From Lamellibrachia satsuma (lineage: Eukaryota > Annelida > Polychaeta > Sabellida > Siboglinidae), in NCBI GenBank assembly GCA_033239005.1, contig BSQZ01000068.1:964001-1028000 (forward strand): a stretch of 64,000 bases of DNA, given 5' to 3'. The notes beneath the pieces were generated by a model, which worked only from the letters and a program-made list of their open reading frames with translations, searched no databases and was not told the DNA's origin. The translations under genes and the position numbers were made by a program. Positions within the stretch are counted from its first letter, which is position 1; each line of letters opens with the position of its first letter. Below are positions 57,201 through 64,000 of this stretch, piece after piece.

Positions 57201-59591
57201 TGAGGGGGATACCGACTTATTCATGTATGGGACGGCCTGCTTGTTAAGTCAACTGCCAAGCTGTAGAAGAACTAGTCGTCCCAGAATTCCTGATGAAGGT
57301 TGCTGATGGCAGCCGAAACATTGAGAGTAAGTAATCTCAATAGTTCTTACTGATCCTGTATATGTGATAGGAAGGACCTGGCTGTTGGTTGTGGGCCCAT
57401 AGTGAATGTTACTGATCCATTACATGTGACAGCAAGGACCTGGCTGTTGGTTGTGGGCCCATAGTGAATGTTACTGATCCATTACATATGACAGCAAGGA
57501 CCTGGCTGTTGGTTGTGTGCCCATAGTTAATGTTACTGATCCATTACATGTGACAGCAAGGACCTGGCTGTTGGTTGTGTGCCCATGGTTAATGTTACTG
57601 ATCCATTACGTGTGACAGCAAGGACCTGGCTGTTGGTTGTGTGCCCATGGTGCACTACATCATTACAAATGGAAACACAACAGCTTATCAGTGGCGGACA
57701 AACAAAGTGCCGAGCCGTGTTGAAGAACCACTGCTTGATTGTCTTACTGGAAAAGATGAATCTGAAGGAGAAAATGAAACTGCAGAAGAGGTATGGTTGT
57801 ACAATGGTACATTTAATTTTTTTTGAGTTAGCTGTTGAATATGTTATTGCATAGTTATATGTAAAATACCTGAAATATATCCACAGTTCACAAACAATGA
57901 TTGAAGAAGCAGTATTAGCGGGCGTAAGAGTCAGCTGCTTACACAAGCTGGCAGTCATGACTTCGAGATTTATCATTGAATTGATAAATAATAAAACAAT
58001 ACTGTCTTTGTGTATATCTGTATTTATGCAATCAACAACACAACACAAATATAGAGATAAGAAAAGTCCAAATAAATTACGTTTATTGTGGGGATTAAGT
58101 GTAAGCCCACTTTTAAAGAATTTTAAAACAAAGAAATGTGGGCTCCACAACCCAACACCAGGCTGACTATGCCCGATGCGAACCTCCTGGACATCGGGTT
58201 CCTAGAGCCCACATTTCGACACAGCTGTAGCAGTATTCCTAGAACAAATAAAAGAAACAATGGCATTAATAATAATAATAATTGACTTCTATGGCGCCTA
58301 TATCCTCAGGAACCTGAGCTCAGAGGCGCAACAAGACAGAATCAGTAAGCGTAATCGTAAACAGGGACGTGCAAAAGTCAGTATCAGAACGAGGGACAAC
58401 CGAACATTTATGGTGGGAATGCAGTTTGGAATAGATATGTCTTGAGTTTTTTTTCGGAAAATAGCAATAGTTTAAGATGTTTTCAAAGTGATAGGGAGTT
58501 CATTCTAGACCCTAGGCGCAGCAACAGAGAAAGCACGTTTACCCAAGTTAAGCTTTGTTTTAGGTACAATAAGTTGTTGTGAAGTTGATGATCTTAGCTG
58601 CCTAGGGATATTTGAAAGATGCAGGAGACTAGCCAAGTAGGATGGTTGTTGTGTAGATAGAGCACGATATGCAAGAGTGGACAGCTTAAAATTAATTCCG
58701 TAAGAAACTGGAAGCCAGTGTAACTGTTTAAGTAGTGGTAGTGACGGTGAAAACCGAGGCGCCCTGAGAACCATACTATTGTCTTCAGCGCCACCAATAT
58801 TATAACTGTTAAGTACCATATCATACCTGTCCAAAATACCTGTCACACAGTGACAAACGTACTATATACACTTCTCTAAATTACCTGTCACACATGTTAA
58901 AGATCTCAATCCCCGAATTCATGACACATGTCTGTCGAGGAACCAAAACAAAGTCCATTTTTGAGTGTTAGAAGTTAGTCTAATAATAGACACTACTTAC
59001 CCATGCCAGTCATGTGAAATGTCCTGTCTAAGCTGCTCCAGCCATCTTACCTATGCCAGTCATGTGAAATGTCCTGCCTAAGCTGCTGCAGCCATCTTAC
59101 CTATGCCAGTAATGTGAAATGTCCTGTCTAAGCTGCTCCAGCCATCTTACCTATGCCAGTCATGTGAAATGTCCTGCCTAAGCTGCTCTAGCCATCTTAC
59201 CTATGCCAGTCATGTGAAATGTCCTGCCTAAGCTGCTCTAGCCATCTTACCTATGCCAGTCATGTGAAATGTCCTGCAATGTTCAGTGACCAGTTAGTTG
59301 TGATGATGACATAAAACAGAACAAACTGATACTGCCGTCTGTTAACACATCCTTTAACGTGTTGTAGATTGACTGGGGTGATTTGGATGCAGGTGGTGAG
59401 GCTAGGCCTCACACAGACACATCTAACACTGATGTTGTGGTAAGAGCTGTTGAAAGTTGCACTCTGACATAACTATCAAAAAACATAAAAAACAAGTCTG
59501 TATAGCCAACATGTTAGGTGTAATTATAGTGTGCCTATTTTTTGCTTCCTGCATATGCACATTCAGTTATGGTAATTTTATTTTTCTAATT

Positions 59592-59629
<38 letters not shown>

Positions 59630-60009
59630 TATTGATATAAACTATGGCAGACATATAATACGTGTGTATGTATGTGTGTGTTATTATAATTCAGTGTTAA
59701 ACACTTTAGAAGCAGCTGAAGTTGTACAGTTTGTTTGAAGTCACTACTACCTCCGATGACAGTTTTACCAGACCCGAGTTGGTCACAAGTGTAACTGAAC
59801 TGTTTTATTAGTGACCAGGTGATGTTTTCTGTGTCTTGTCTAGACCTCAGTTATCATGTCATCAAGATATCTCGTGTAACCATTTCATGATGCAAACTGA
59901 AAAATATTGGTACCATTTCATTATAGGGTGAAACATCTAGAGATGACATAGACTGGGGCAATGGGGTAATTGACATCCAGGTTGTTAACGATGACATCAC
60001 AACAGGCAG
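45193..60009 (+). CDS. CDK5RAP3: CDK5RAP3 (C53/LZAP), UFMylation ligase adaptor; exons 1-10 of an incomplete gene
   Basis: Ten exons join in one frame from [15 protein letters not shown]. They match the known animal protein closely: [24 protein letters not shown][HQ]RMKDW, AIQDMP and LLxLVKDLPS are conserved. CDK5RAP3 is a cytosolic/ER-surface adaptor of the UFL1-DDRGK1 ligase, which attaches UFM1 to ribosomes at the ER and links this to ER-phagy. Its middle disordered region holds IDWG motifs that bind ATG8-family proteins and UFM1; two are seen here, one each in exons 9 and 10. About 300 residues are covered; the C-terminal helical part lies beyond the right edge. Eight of ten introns contain a private minisatellite. 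Confidence 0.95.
45290..45560 (+). mobile_element. LINE fragment (CR1/Jockey-like RT thumb) in CDK5RAP3 intron 1
   Basis: The plus strand reads, with breaks, [20 protein letters not shown] and [20 protein letters not shown]. This corresponds to the LEKVQRRATK...SYEERL...LxLxxLExRRxRGDLIE signature near the end of many non-LTR reverse transcriptases. Confidence 0.85.
45561..46230 (+). mobile_element. Second LINE C-terminal fragment, frameshifted
   Basis: [20 protein letters not shown], then [40 protein letters not shown] and [10 protein letters not shown] are followed after a frame change by [20 protein letters not shown]. This is the usual ending of RTE/L1-like reverse transcriptases (YGxExWxLT, WxGHxxR, GRPxxRWxD). 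It abuts the preceding fragment. Confidence 0.85.
46240..47335 (+). other. CDK5RAP3 intron 1, non-repetitive part
   Basis: Mostly unique sequence. 47095-47170 has two copies of CAACTAGTGAAxGACAA. No exon was recognised. Confidence 0.5.
47340..48045. repeat. 32-bp minisatellite in CDK5RAP3 intron 1
   Basis: About 22 units GGGTATGGTAGCATAGAGTT plus CACAGTCACTCT. In the left half a 64-bp dimer alternates with ACTTTGTAACCACTTTG variants, so there is a higher-order pattern. Open frames in both directions are artefacts. Confidence 0.93.
48206..48337 (+). CDS. CDK5RAP3: CDK5RAP3 exon 2
   Basis: The acceptor TTTGTCTTTTAG precedes ACTGGTTG. With the phase-1 G it reads [20 protein letters not shown], then [20 protein letters not shown] and LHGT. 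The donor is ACAT|GTACGC, phase 1. Intron 2 (48338-48608) has only a short CA/CG-rich tract and no minisatellite. Confidence 0.95.
48609..48709 (+). CDS. CDK5RAP3: CDK5RAP3 exon 3
   Basis: The acceptor AAACTTTCAG lies directly before it. It reads [20 protein letters not shown], then [14 protein letters not shown], nearly identical to other animals. The donor is ATGAAG|GTACGT, phase 0. The 57-bp array of intron 3 begins at the donor itself. Confidence 0.95.
48710..51525. repeat. 57-bp minisatellite, about 49 units, starting at the exon 3 donor
   Basis: The unit is CTGTAATGAAACTAGATGTA plus ACTACTGTTCCATGTCTTAA plus GTGAAAGTCTAAACACA. The first unit includes the splice donor: GTACGTGTCTAAAAACACTG lines up with GTGAAAGTCTAAACACACTG. 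Variant units (GTAACT/TTAACT/TTAATT; GTGAAAGTC/GTTAAAGTC/GTGAAAGTT) recur in fixed runs, so blocks of several units have been copied. The minus strand stays open for 828 codons because 57 is divisible by three. Confidence 0.97.
51823..51871 (+). CDS. CDK5RAP3: CDK5RAP3 exon 4
   Basis: The acceptor TTAAATTATAG lies directly before it. It reads [16 protein letters not shown] and ends phase 1 at CTTG|GTAAGT. It matches the conserved DWxEIxxxYEKDxxYL. Confidence 0.93.
52370..52880 (+). pseudogene. Tigger-family transposase remnant in CDK5RAP3 intron 4
   Basis: From 52460 the plus strand reads [20 protein letters not shown], then [20 protein letters not shown]. This is the CENP-B/Pipsqueak-type helix-turn-helix of Tigger transposases. 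After an internal deletion and frame change, [20 protein letters not shown], then [15 protein letters not shown] follows (52698-52800). It corresponds to the first catalytic Asp region, where the family normally has NADETGL; here the block after the Asp is deleted. Confidence 0.85.
53510..54115. repeat. 40-bp minisatellite made of copies of the exon 5 acceptor
   Basis: About 15 units GCAGCTGAGGTTGTGTACCT plus GCAGTCTTTATGGTTCTATT. The true junction, TTCTATTGCAG|CTGAGGTTGCTC, is the last unit: each unit holds the pyrimidine tract, the AG and the first nine bases of exon 5. Confidence 0.95.
54106..54194 (+). CDS. CDK5RAP3: CDK5RAP3 exon 5
   Basis: It joins phase 1 to give [21 protein letters not shown], then IAKCQQLQM. 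The [20 protein letters not shown] block is the most conserved stretch of the family. The donor is CAGATG|GTAATA, phase 0. Confidence 0.97.
54397..54650. repeat. 19-bp minisatellite in CDK5RAP3 intron 5
   Basis: About 13 units GGCTATGTCTGTCAGACAA or GGCCATGGCTGTCAGACAA, ending 16 bases before the acceptor TTTCAATGTTCAG. Confidence 0.93.
54667..54756 (+). CDS. CDK5RAP3: CDK5RAP3 exon 6
   Basis: Thirty codons, phase 0 at both ends: [20 protein letters not shown], then [18 protein letters not shown] is conserved. The donor is ATTGAG|GTAAGC. Confidence 0.95.
54885..55306. repeat. 37-bp minisatellite in CDK5RAP3 intron 6, left part
   Basis: About 11 units AGTAATGTGGTGCATCCACT plus GTGCGTCTACCACTTCC. 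The array resumes at 55699 after a hAT-like insertion and continues to about 55805, where it grades into the 26-bp array. Confidence 0.93.
55307..55698. mobile_element. hAT-like MITE inserted in the minisatellite, 8-bp target duplication
   Basis: The ends CAGGGTTG and CAACCCTG are inverted. GTGGTGCA is duplicated exactly on both sides (55299-55306 and 55699-55706). The empty site TAATGTGGTGCATC is present in neighbouring units. The interior is AT-rich with ATTTAAATCA motifs near both ends. 392 bp, no coding. Confidence 0.93.
55699..56185. repeat. 37-bp array remainder and 26-bp minisatellite leading into the exon 7 acceptor
   Basis: From 55805 about 14 units TGACAGTAATGTGGTGTTTC plus TACTGC run to the acceptor. 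The real 3' splice site, GTGATGCTTCTACCCCTGATAG, is a diverged last unit (compare GTGGTGTTTCTACTGCTGACAG). Confidence 0.9.
56190..56326 (+). CDS. CDK5RAP3: CDK5RAP3 exon 7, ambiguous donor
   Basis: It reads [20 protein letters not shown], then [20 protein letters not shown] and AFVLG. There are two ways to leave: GGGAG|GCAAGT, a GC-AG intron with an otherwise ideal donor, joined to exon 8 at 57619; or GGCAA|GTGAAG at 56330, joined to exon 8 at 57623. Both keep the frame and differ by one residue. Confidence 0.88.
56870..57345 (+). mobile_element. Penelope-like or related retroelement fragment in CDK5RAP3 intron 7
   Basis: The plus strand reads [20 protein letters not shown], then a Lys-rich stretch and [20 protein letters not shown] and a stop. 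The CGYPxW and LPYVxGVxExxRxILK signatures lie between reverse transcriptase and GIY-YIG nuclease in Penelope-like elements. The nuclease is not recognisable. The 3' portion ends GAAACATTGAGAGTAAGTAA and starts with a related TTGAGATTACTTACTCTCAA, hinting at inverted ends. Confidence 0.6.
57350..57640. repeat. 62-bp repeat, five copies of the exon 8 acceptor and exon start
   Basis: GACCTGGCTGTTGGTTGTG recurs at 57375, 57437, 57499, 57561 and 57623; the last is inside exon 8. Each unit carries CATGTGACAGCAAG (two overlapping acceptors) and about 25 bases of coding sequence. Using an upstream copy would shift the frame because 62 is not divisible by three. Confidence 0.95.
57619..57790 (+). CDS. 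CDK5RAP3: CDK5RAP3 exon 8
   Basis: It reads [20 protein letters not shown], then [20 protein letters not shown] and an acidic stretch to ETAEE, matching the VxYEWRTGxxPSxVE part of the family. The start is 57619 or 57623, depending on the partner donor. The donor is GAAGAG|GTATGG, phase 0. Confidence 0.9.
58265..58865 (-). mobile_element. LINE 3' end (CR1/L2-like) in CDK5RAP3 intron 8
   Basis: The minus strand reads [20 protein letters not shown], then [20 protein letters not shown] and [20 protein letters not shown]. This is the standard end of CR1/L2 reverse transcriptases. The 3' region (58270-58415) is shared with 680-835. An (AAT)n stretch marks the tail. Confidence 0.9.
58985..59285. 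repeat. 50-bp minisatellite in CDK5RAP3 intron 8
   Basis: Six units CATGTGAAATGTCCTGCCTA plus AGCTGCTCTAGCCATCTTAC plus CTATGCCAGT at an exact 50-base spacing. Confidence 0.95.
59368..59439 (+). CDS. CDK5RAP3: CDK5RAP3 exon 9, first IDWG motif
   Basis: Exactly 24 codons, phase 0 at both ends: [20 protein letters not shown], then TDVV. IDWG is the shuffled ATG8-interacting motif of C53. The acceptor is GTGTTGTAG and the donor GTTGTG|GTAAGA. The exon could be skipped without shifting the frame. Confidence 0.93.
59597..59627. repeat. (TA)n microsatellite in CDK5RAP3 intron 9
   Basis: A short perfect TA run. Intron 9 otherwise has no tandem array. Confidence 0.95.
59927..60009 (+). CDS. CDK5RAP3: CDK5RAP3 exon 10, second IDWG motif
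   Basis: The acceptor TTTCATTATAG lies directly before it. It reads [20 protein letters not shown], then NDDITTG, and matches the GIDWGDDAVALQI part of vertebrate proteins. The donor is AGGCAG|GTGCAC, phase 2. The next exon is not in the window. Confidence 0.9.
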
Positions 60010-60239
60010 GTGCACCATATGTATGTATGGAATTAATATATTGTGTAGTTTAGGAAGTACAAATTTAATCTTTCAGTTTGTTGTTTTTTAAACAACAAAT
60101 GGTATTTCATTCCTTCCACTTGTGTTATATATTTCTTAAAATAACATTAGTGTAACAGGGTCGTATTTAAATTAGTGTAACAGGGTCGTATTTAAATTTT
60201 GTGGCTGTAATTATCTCCAGAATGAAATGTTAAACCTTT

Positions 60240-61919
60240 ATCTCAGTGTGTACAGCCAGGCAACGTGGCAGTAACACACTGTGATAGATCACACACCTCT
60301 ATGTCAGTGGGTACGGCCAGGCAAGGTGGCAGTAACACACTTATAGATCACACACCTTTATGTCAATGTGTAAGGCCGGGCAAGGTGGCAGTAACACACT
60401 GTGAGAGATCCCACACCTTTATGTCAGTATGCGCAGCCAGACAAGGTGGCAGTATCACACTGTGACAGATTACCCACCTCTATGTCAATGTGTATGGCCA
60501 GGCAAGGTGGCAGTAACACAATGTGAGAGCCAAACAAGGTGGCAGTAACAATGTGAGAAATTATACACCTTTCTGTTGATGTGTACGGCCAGGCAATGTG
60601 GCAGTAACAGACTGTGAGAAATCAGACACCTCTATATCATTGTGTACAGCCAGGCAATGTGGCAGTAACAGACTGTGAGAGATCAGACACCTCTATATCA
60701 TTGTGTACAGCCAGGCAATGTGGCAGTAACAGACTGTGAGAGATCAGACACCTCTATGTCATTGTGTACAGCCAGGCAATGTGGCAGTAACAGACTGTGA
60801 GAGATCAGACACCTCTATGTCATTGTGTACAGCCAGGCAAGGTGGCAGTAACAGACTGTGAGAGATCAGACACCTCTATATCATTGTGTACAGCCAGGCA
60901 AGGTGGCAGTAACAGACTGTGAGAGATCAAACACCTCTATATCATTGTGTACAGCCAGGCAAGGTGGCAGTAACAGACTGTGAGAGATCATACACTTTTA
61001 TATCAGCAGACAAGGTGGCAGGAACACACACTGTGAGGGATCACACACATTTCTGTCAGTGTGTACGGCCAGACTAGGTGGCAGTAACACACGGTGGGAA
61101 ATCACATACCTCTATGTCAGTGCGTATGGCCAGGCATCGTGGCAATAAGACACTGAGAGATCACACACCTTTCTGTCAGTGTGTACGGCCAGACAAGGTG
61201 TCAGTAACACACTGTGAAAGATCACACACCTCTATGTCAGTGTGTATGGCCAGGCAAGGTGGCAGTAACACACTGTGAGATATCACGCACCTTTATGTCA
61301 GTGTGTACATACAGGTGAAATGACAGTAACACATGTGAGAGATCACATACCTTGCTTAGTGGCAGTAGCACACTGTGAGAGATCACACACCTTTATGTCA
61401 GTGTGTACATACAGGCAAAATGACAGTAACGCATGTGAGAGATCACATACCTTGCTTAGTGGCGGTAGCACACTGTGAGAGATCACACACCTTTATGTCA
61501 GTGTGTACATACAGGCAAAATTACAGTAACACGTGAGAGATCACATACATTTCTGTCAGTGCGCACGGCCAGGCAAGGTGGCAGTAACACACTGTGAGAG
61601 ATCACACACCTTTCTGTCAGTGTGCACGGCCACGCTATGTGGCATTAACACACACTGAGAGATCATACATCTTTCTGTCAGTGTGCATGGCCAGGCAAGG
61701 TGGCAGCAACACACTGTATCACGCACCTTTATGTCAGTATGTACATACAGGCAAGGTGGCAGTAACATACTGTGAGAGATCACACCATTCTGTCAATGTG
61801 TACATCATGGCAAGGTGGCAGTAACACATTGGGAGAGAACACACCTTTATGTATGTATGTATGGCCAAACAAGGTGGCAGGAGCACACTGAGAGATCACA
61901 CAGGTTTTGTCAGTATGTA
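60240..61919. repeat. Roughly 60-bp minisatellite in CDK5RAP3 intron 10, left part
   Basis: About 28 units GTGTACAGCCAGGCAAGGTG plus GCAGTAACACACTGTGAGAG plus ATCACACACCTTTATGTCA. They vary from about 55 to 61 bases, with local runs of near-identical variants (60600-60990). Open frames are artefacts. Confidence 0.95.
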
Positions 61920-63072
61920 CAGGGCTGGGTCCAATTACACAAAATTATTACAATTACACAAAATTTTTGATTTAAATTACAATTACAGTCATAATTTTCC
62001 AAATCAATTACAATTACACTGTTTCGATTTCAATTACAATTACATTATGTGGAACCAAATATATTCAGCATTTGTTAATTATGTATTTTTGCACGTTTTG
62101 CTGAATTTCAATATTTTGTACACAACTGATAAATAAATATAACGGTACTGTTTGTACATTTTGTTGAATTGTGACTTTGAATTATACTAAATAAAAAGAT
62201 AGCCGTTTAAAACGTATTTTTATTATATAAGAATACAATACAGTATCCAGACATAATCCTACAGGACATATTCCTTACAGACAAAATCACACAATATGAA
62301 AAGTGAACAAAATCCCACTGGACAAAATCCCACAGGCCGTAATACAATATTTATTTGTAGTTCTTCTCTAAGCGTCCATTCTAGTTTTGTAGACATTTAT
62401 CCGTGTGCATTTCTCTTTGGAAAATACTAATAATAGGGTATGATGTGTTTACTTTGAGGTTGTAGCTCCTGCTCTAAGCTAGTTGGTCTGCCCTTTGCTT
62501 TGTGTGAGTTGGGAATGGGGAGAGAGGCCATATAAACGGTCCTTGCCACCTGACCTGTCTCCAATCCACAACAACACAAGGGGTGTAATTGGTTTGCTAA
62601 CTCTGCAATGTTTCACTGAGCTGATATTTTCTGAAGCAATATGAGACTACAGGTCTTTCCATGTTGTTTGAATACCACCTTAGCCATTGTCTGACAATGT
62701 CTGTGCATTGTTTATTGCTTCCTGGCTGTTACCAACTTACTGAAAAGGCTAAATGCTAAGGCTACCCACCACTAGCACCATGGACCAGTACCCACCAGAC
62801 AGTGACTACTGTAACTTAAATATAAATATATAAGCAGGTGTTATTATTAATCTTGATTTTCAACTCATGTGAGACTTAAATTATATTTTTATTGACAATT
62901 CGTTCAGGTGTTTGTGATAAGAAACGTACTGTAATTGATTGTAATTGAAATAAATTTTCAATTATACAAAATATAACAATTACAATTACAGCAACATTTT
63001 GAAACCATAATCAATTACAATTACACAATTTTGCTGTAATCAATTACAATTACATAATTGGACCCAGCCCTG
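61920..63072. mobile_element. hAT-like element without coding capacity, inserted in the minisatellite
   Basis: The ends CAGGGCTGGGTCCAATTA and CAATTGGACCCAGCCCTG (complement CAGGGCTGGGTCCAATTG) are inverted over about 17 bases. Both are followed inward by AATTACAATTACA repeats. The flanks AGTATGTA and GATCACAC do not match, so the target duplication is lost or the host array was rearranged afterwards. 1153 bp, no transposase. Confidence 0.82.
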
Positions 63073-64000
63073 GATCACACACCTTTATGTCGGTGTGTAC
63101 AGCCACGCAAGGTGGCAGTAATACACTGTGAGTGATCACACACTTATACGTCAGTGTGTGCAGCCAGGCAAGGTGGGAGGAACACACACTGTGAGAGATC
63201 ACACACCTTTCTGTTTGTGTGTATGGTCAGGCGAGGTGGCAGTAACACACTGTGAGAGATCATACACCTTTATTTCAGTGTGTACAGCCAGTAACACACT
63301 GTGAGAGATTTCACACATTTATGTCAGTGTGTACAGCCAGGAAAGGTGGCAGTAACACTCTGTGAGAGATCACACACCATTCTGTCATTGTGAGATCATA
63401 CACCTTTTTGTCATTGTGTATAACCACGCAAAGTGACAGGAACACACACCTTTCTGTTTGTGTGTACAGCCGGGAAAGGTGGCAGTGGCACACTGTAAGA
63501 GATCACACACCTTTATGTTAGTGTGTGTAGCCAGACAAGATGACAGTAACACACTGTGAGAGATCACACACTTTTATGTCAATGTGTACAACCAGGCAAG
63601 GTGGCAGTAACACAATGTGAGATATCACTCATCTTTATGTCAATGTGTACAACCAGGCAAGGTGGAAGTTACACTGTGAGATATCACACACCTTTATGTC
63701 GGTGTGTACATACAGGCAAGGTGGTAGTAACACACTGTGAGAGATCACACATCTTTATGTTGGTGTGCACATCCACGCAAGGTGGCAGTATCACATTGTG
63801 AAATATCACACACATTTCTGTGTGTGTGTGTGTATGGCCAGGCAAGGTGGCAGTAACGCACTGTGAAAAATCACACACCTTTATGTCAGTGTGTACAGCC
63901 AGACAAGGTGGCAGTAACACACTGTAGGAGATAACACATCTTTGTGTAAATGTGTACAGCCAGACAAGGTGGTAAAAACACACTAAGAGATCACAAATCT
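63073..64000. repeat. Roughly 60-bp minisatellite, right part, running off the window
   Basis: About 15 more units of the array at 60240-61919, continuing to the end of the sequence. Confidence 0.95.

Noticed and set aside
57579..57854. Plus-strand frame [20 protein letters not shown]
   Set aside because: Out-of-frame reading of the 62-base repeats and exon 8; the conserved frame is [15 protein letters not shown].
60001..60260. Intron 10 array as a copy of the exon 10 donor (AGGCAGGTG versus AGGCAAGGTG)
   Set aside because: Only about ten bases agree and the array starts more than 200 bases away; too weak to count with the clear junction-derived arrays.
60240..64000. CRISPR-like alternation of constant and variable segments
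   Set aside because: No unique spacers of constant length, units vary throughout, and the host is an animal; it is a minisatellite.

Overview
This is animal nuclear DNA. It shows split genes with GT-AG introns, many transposon fossils, microsatellites and long tandem repeat arrays, and no bacterial operons. The two host genes point to a bilaterian, probably a marine invertebrate. Introns stuffed with minisatellites that touch splice sites recall what I remember being reported for amphioxus introns, but the species cannot be fixed from the sequence.

Layout. (1) About 2.65-16.4 kb, minus strand: the 5' part of a BAZ2-type chromatin gene (BAZ2A/BAZ2B/Toutatis family). Seven exons keep one continuous reading frame across all junctions, about 689 residues. 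The catalytic and reader domains would lie beyond the left edge. (2) About 16.4-45.2 kb: a transposon-rich region between two divergently oriented genes. It holds LINE reverse-transcriptase fossils, two Tigger/pogo-related elements (40.23-41.96 and 27.44-28.62 kb), small hAT and other inverted-repeat elements, microsatellites and several minisatellites. (3) About 45.2 kb to the right edge, plus strand: CDK5RAP3 (C53/LZAP), an adaptor of the UFM1 E3 ligase. Ten exons reach as far as the disordered region with two IDWG motifs; the C-terminal part continues past 64 kb.

Most striking pattern. Eight of the ten CDK5RAP3 introns, counting the unfinished last one, and several BAZ2 introns carry their own private tandem array. 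In several cases the repeat unit is a copy of the adjacent splice junction, sometimes with the first or last codons of the exon. The result is a row of decoy donors or acceptors beside the real one. Four transposon insertions sit inside such arrays; for two of them neighbouring units preserve the empty target site, so exact boundaries and target duplications can be read.

The long open frames inside the arrays, such as 828 codons antisense to CDK5RAP3 intron 3, follow from a repeat period divisible by three and are not annotated as genes. No rRNA, tRNA or CRISPR array was recognised.
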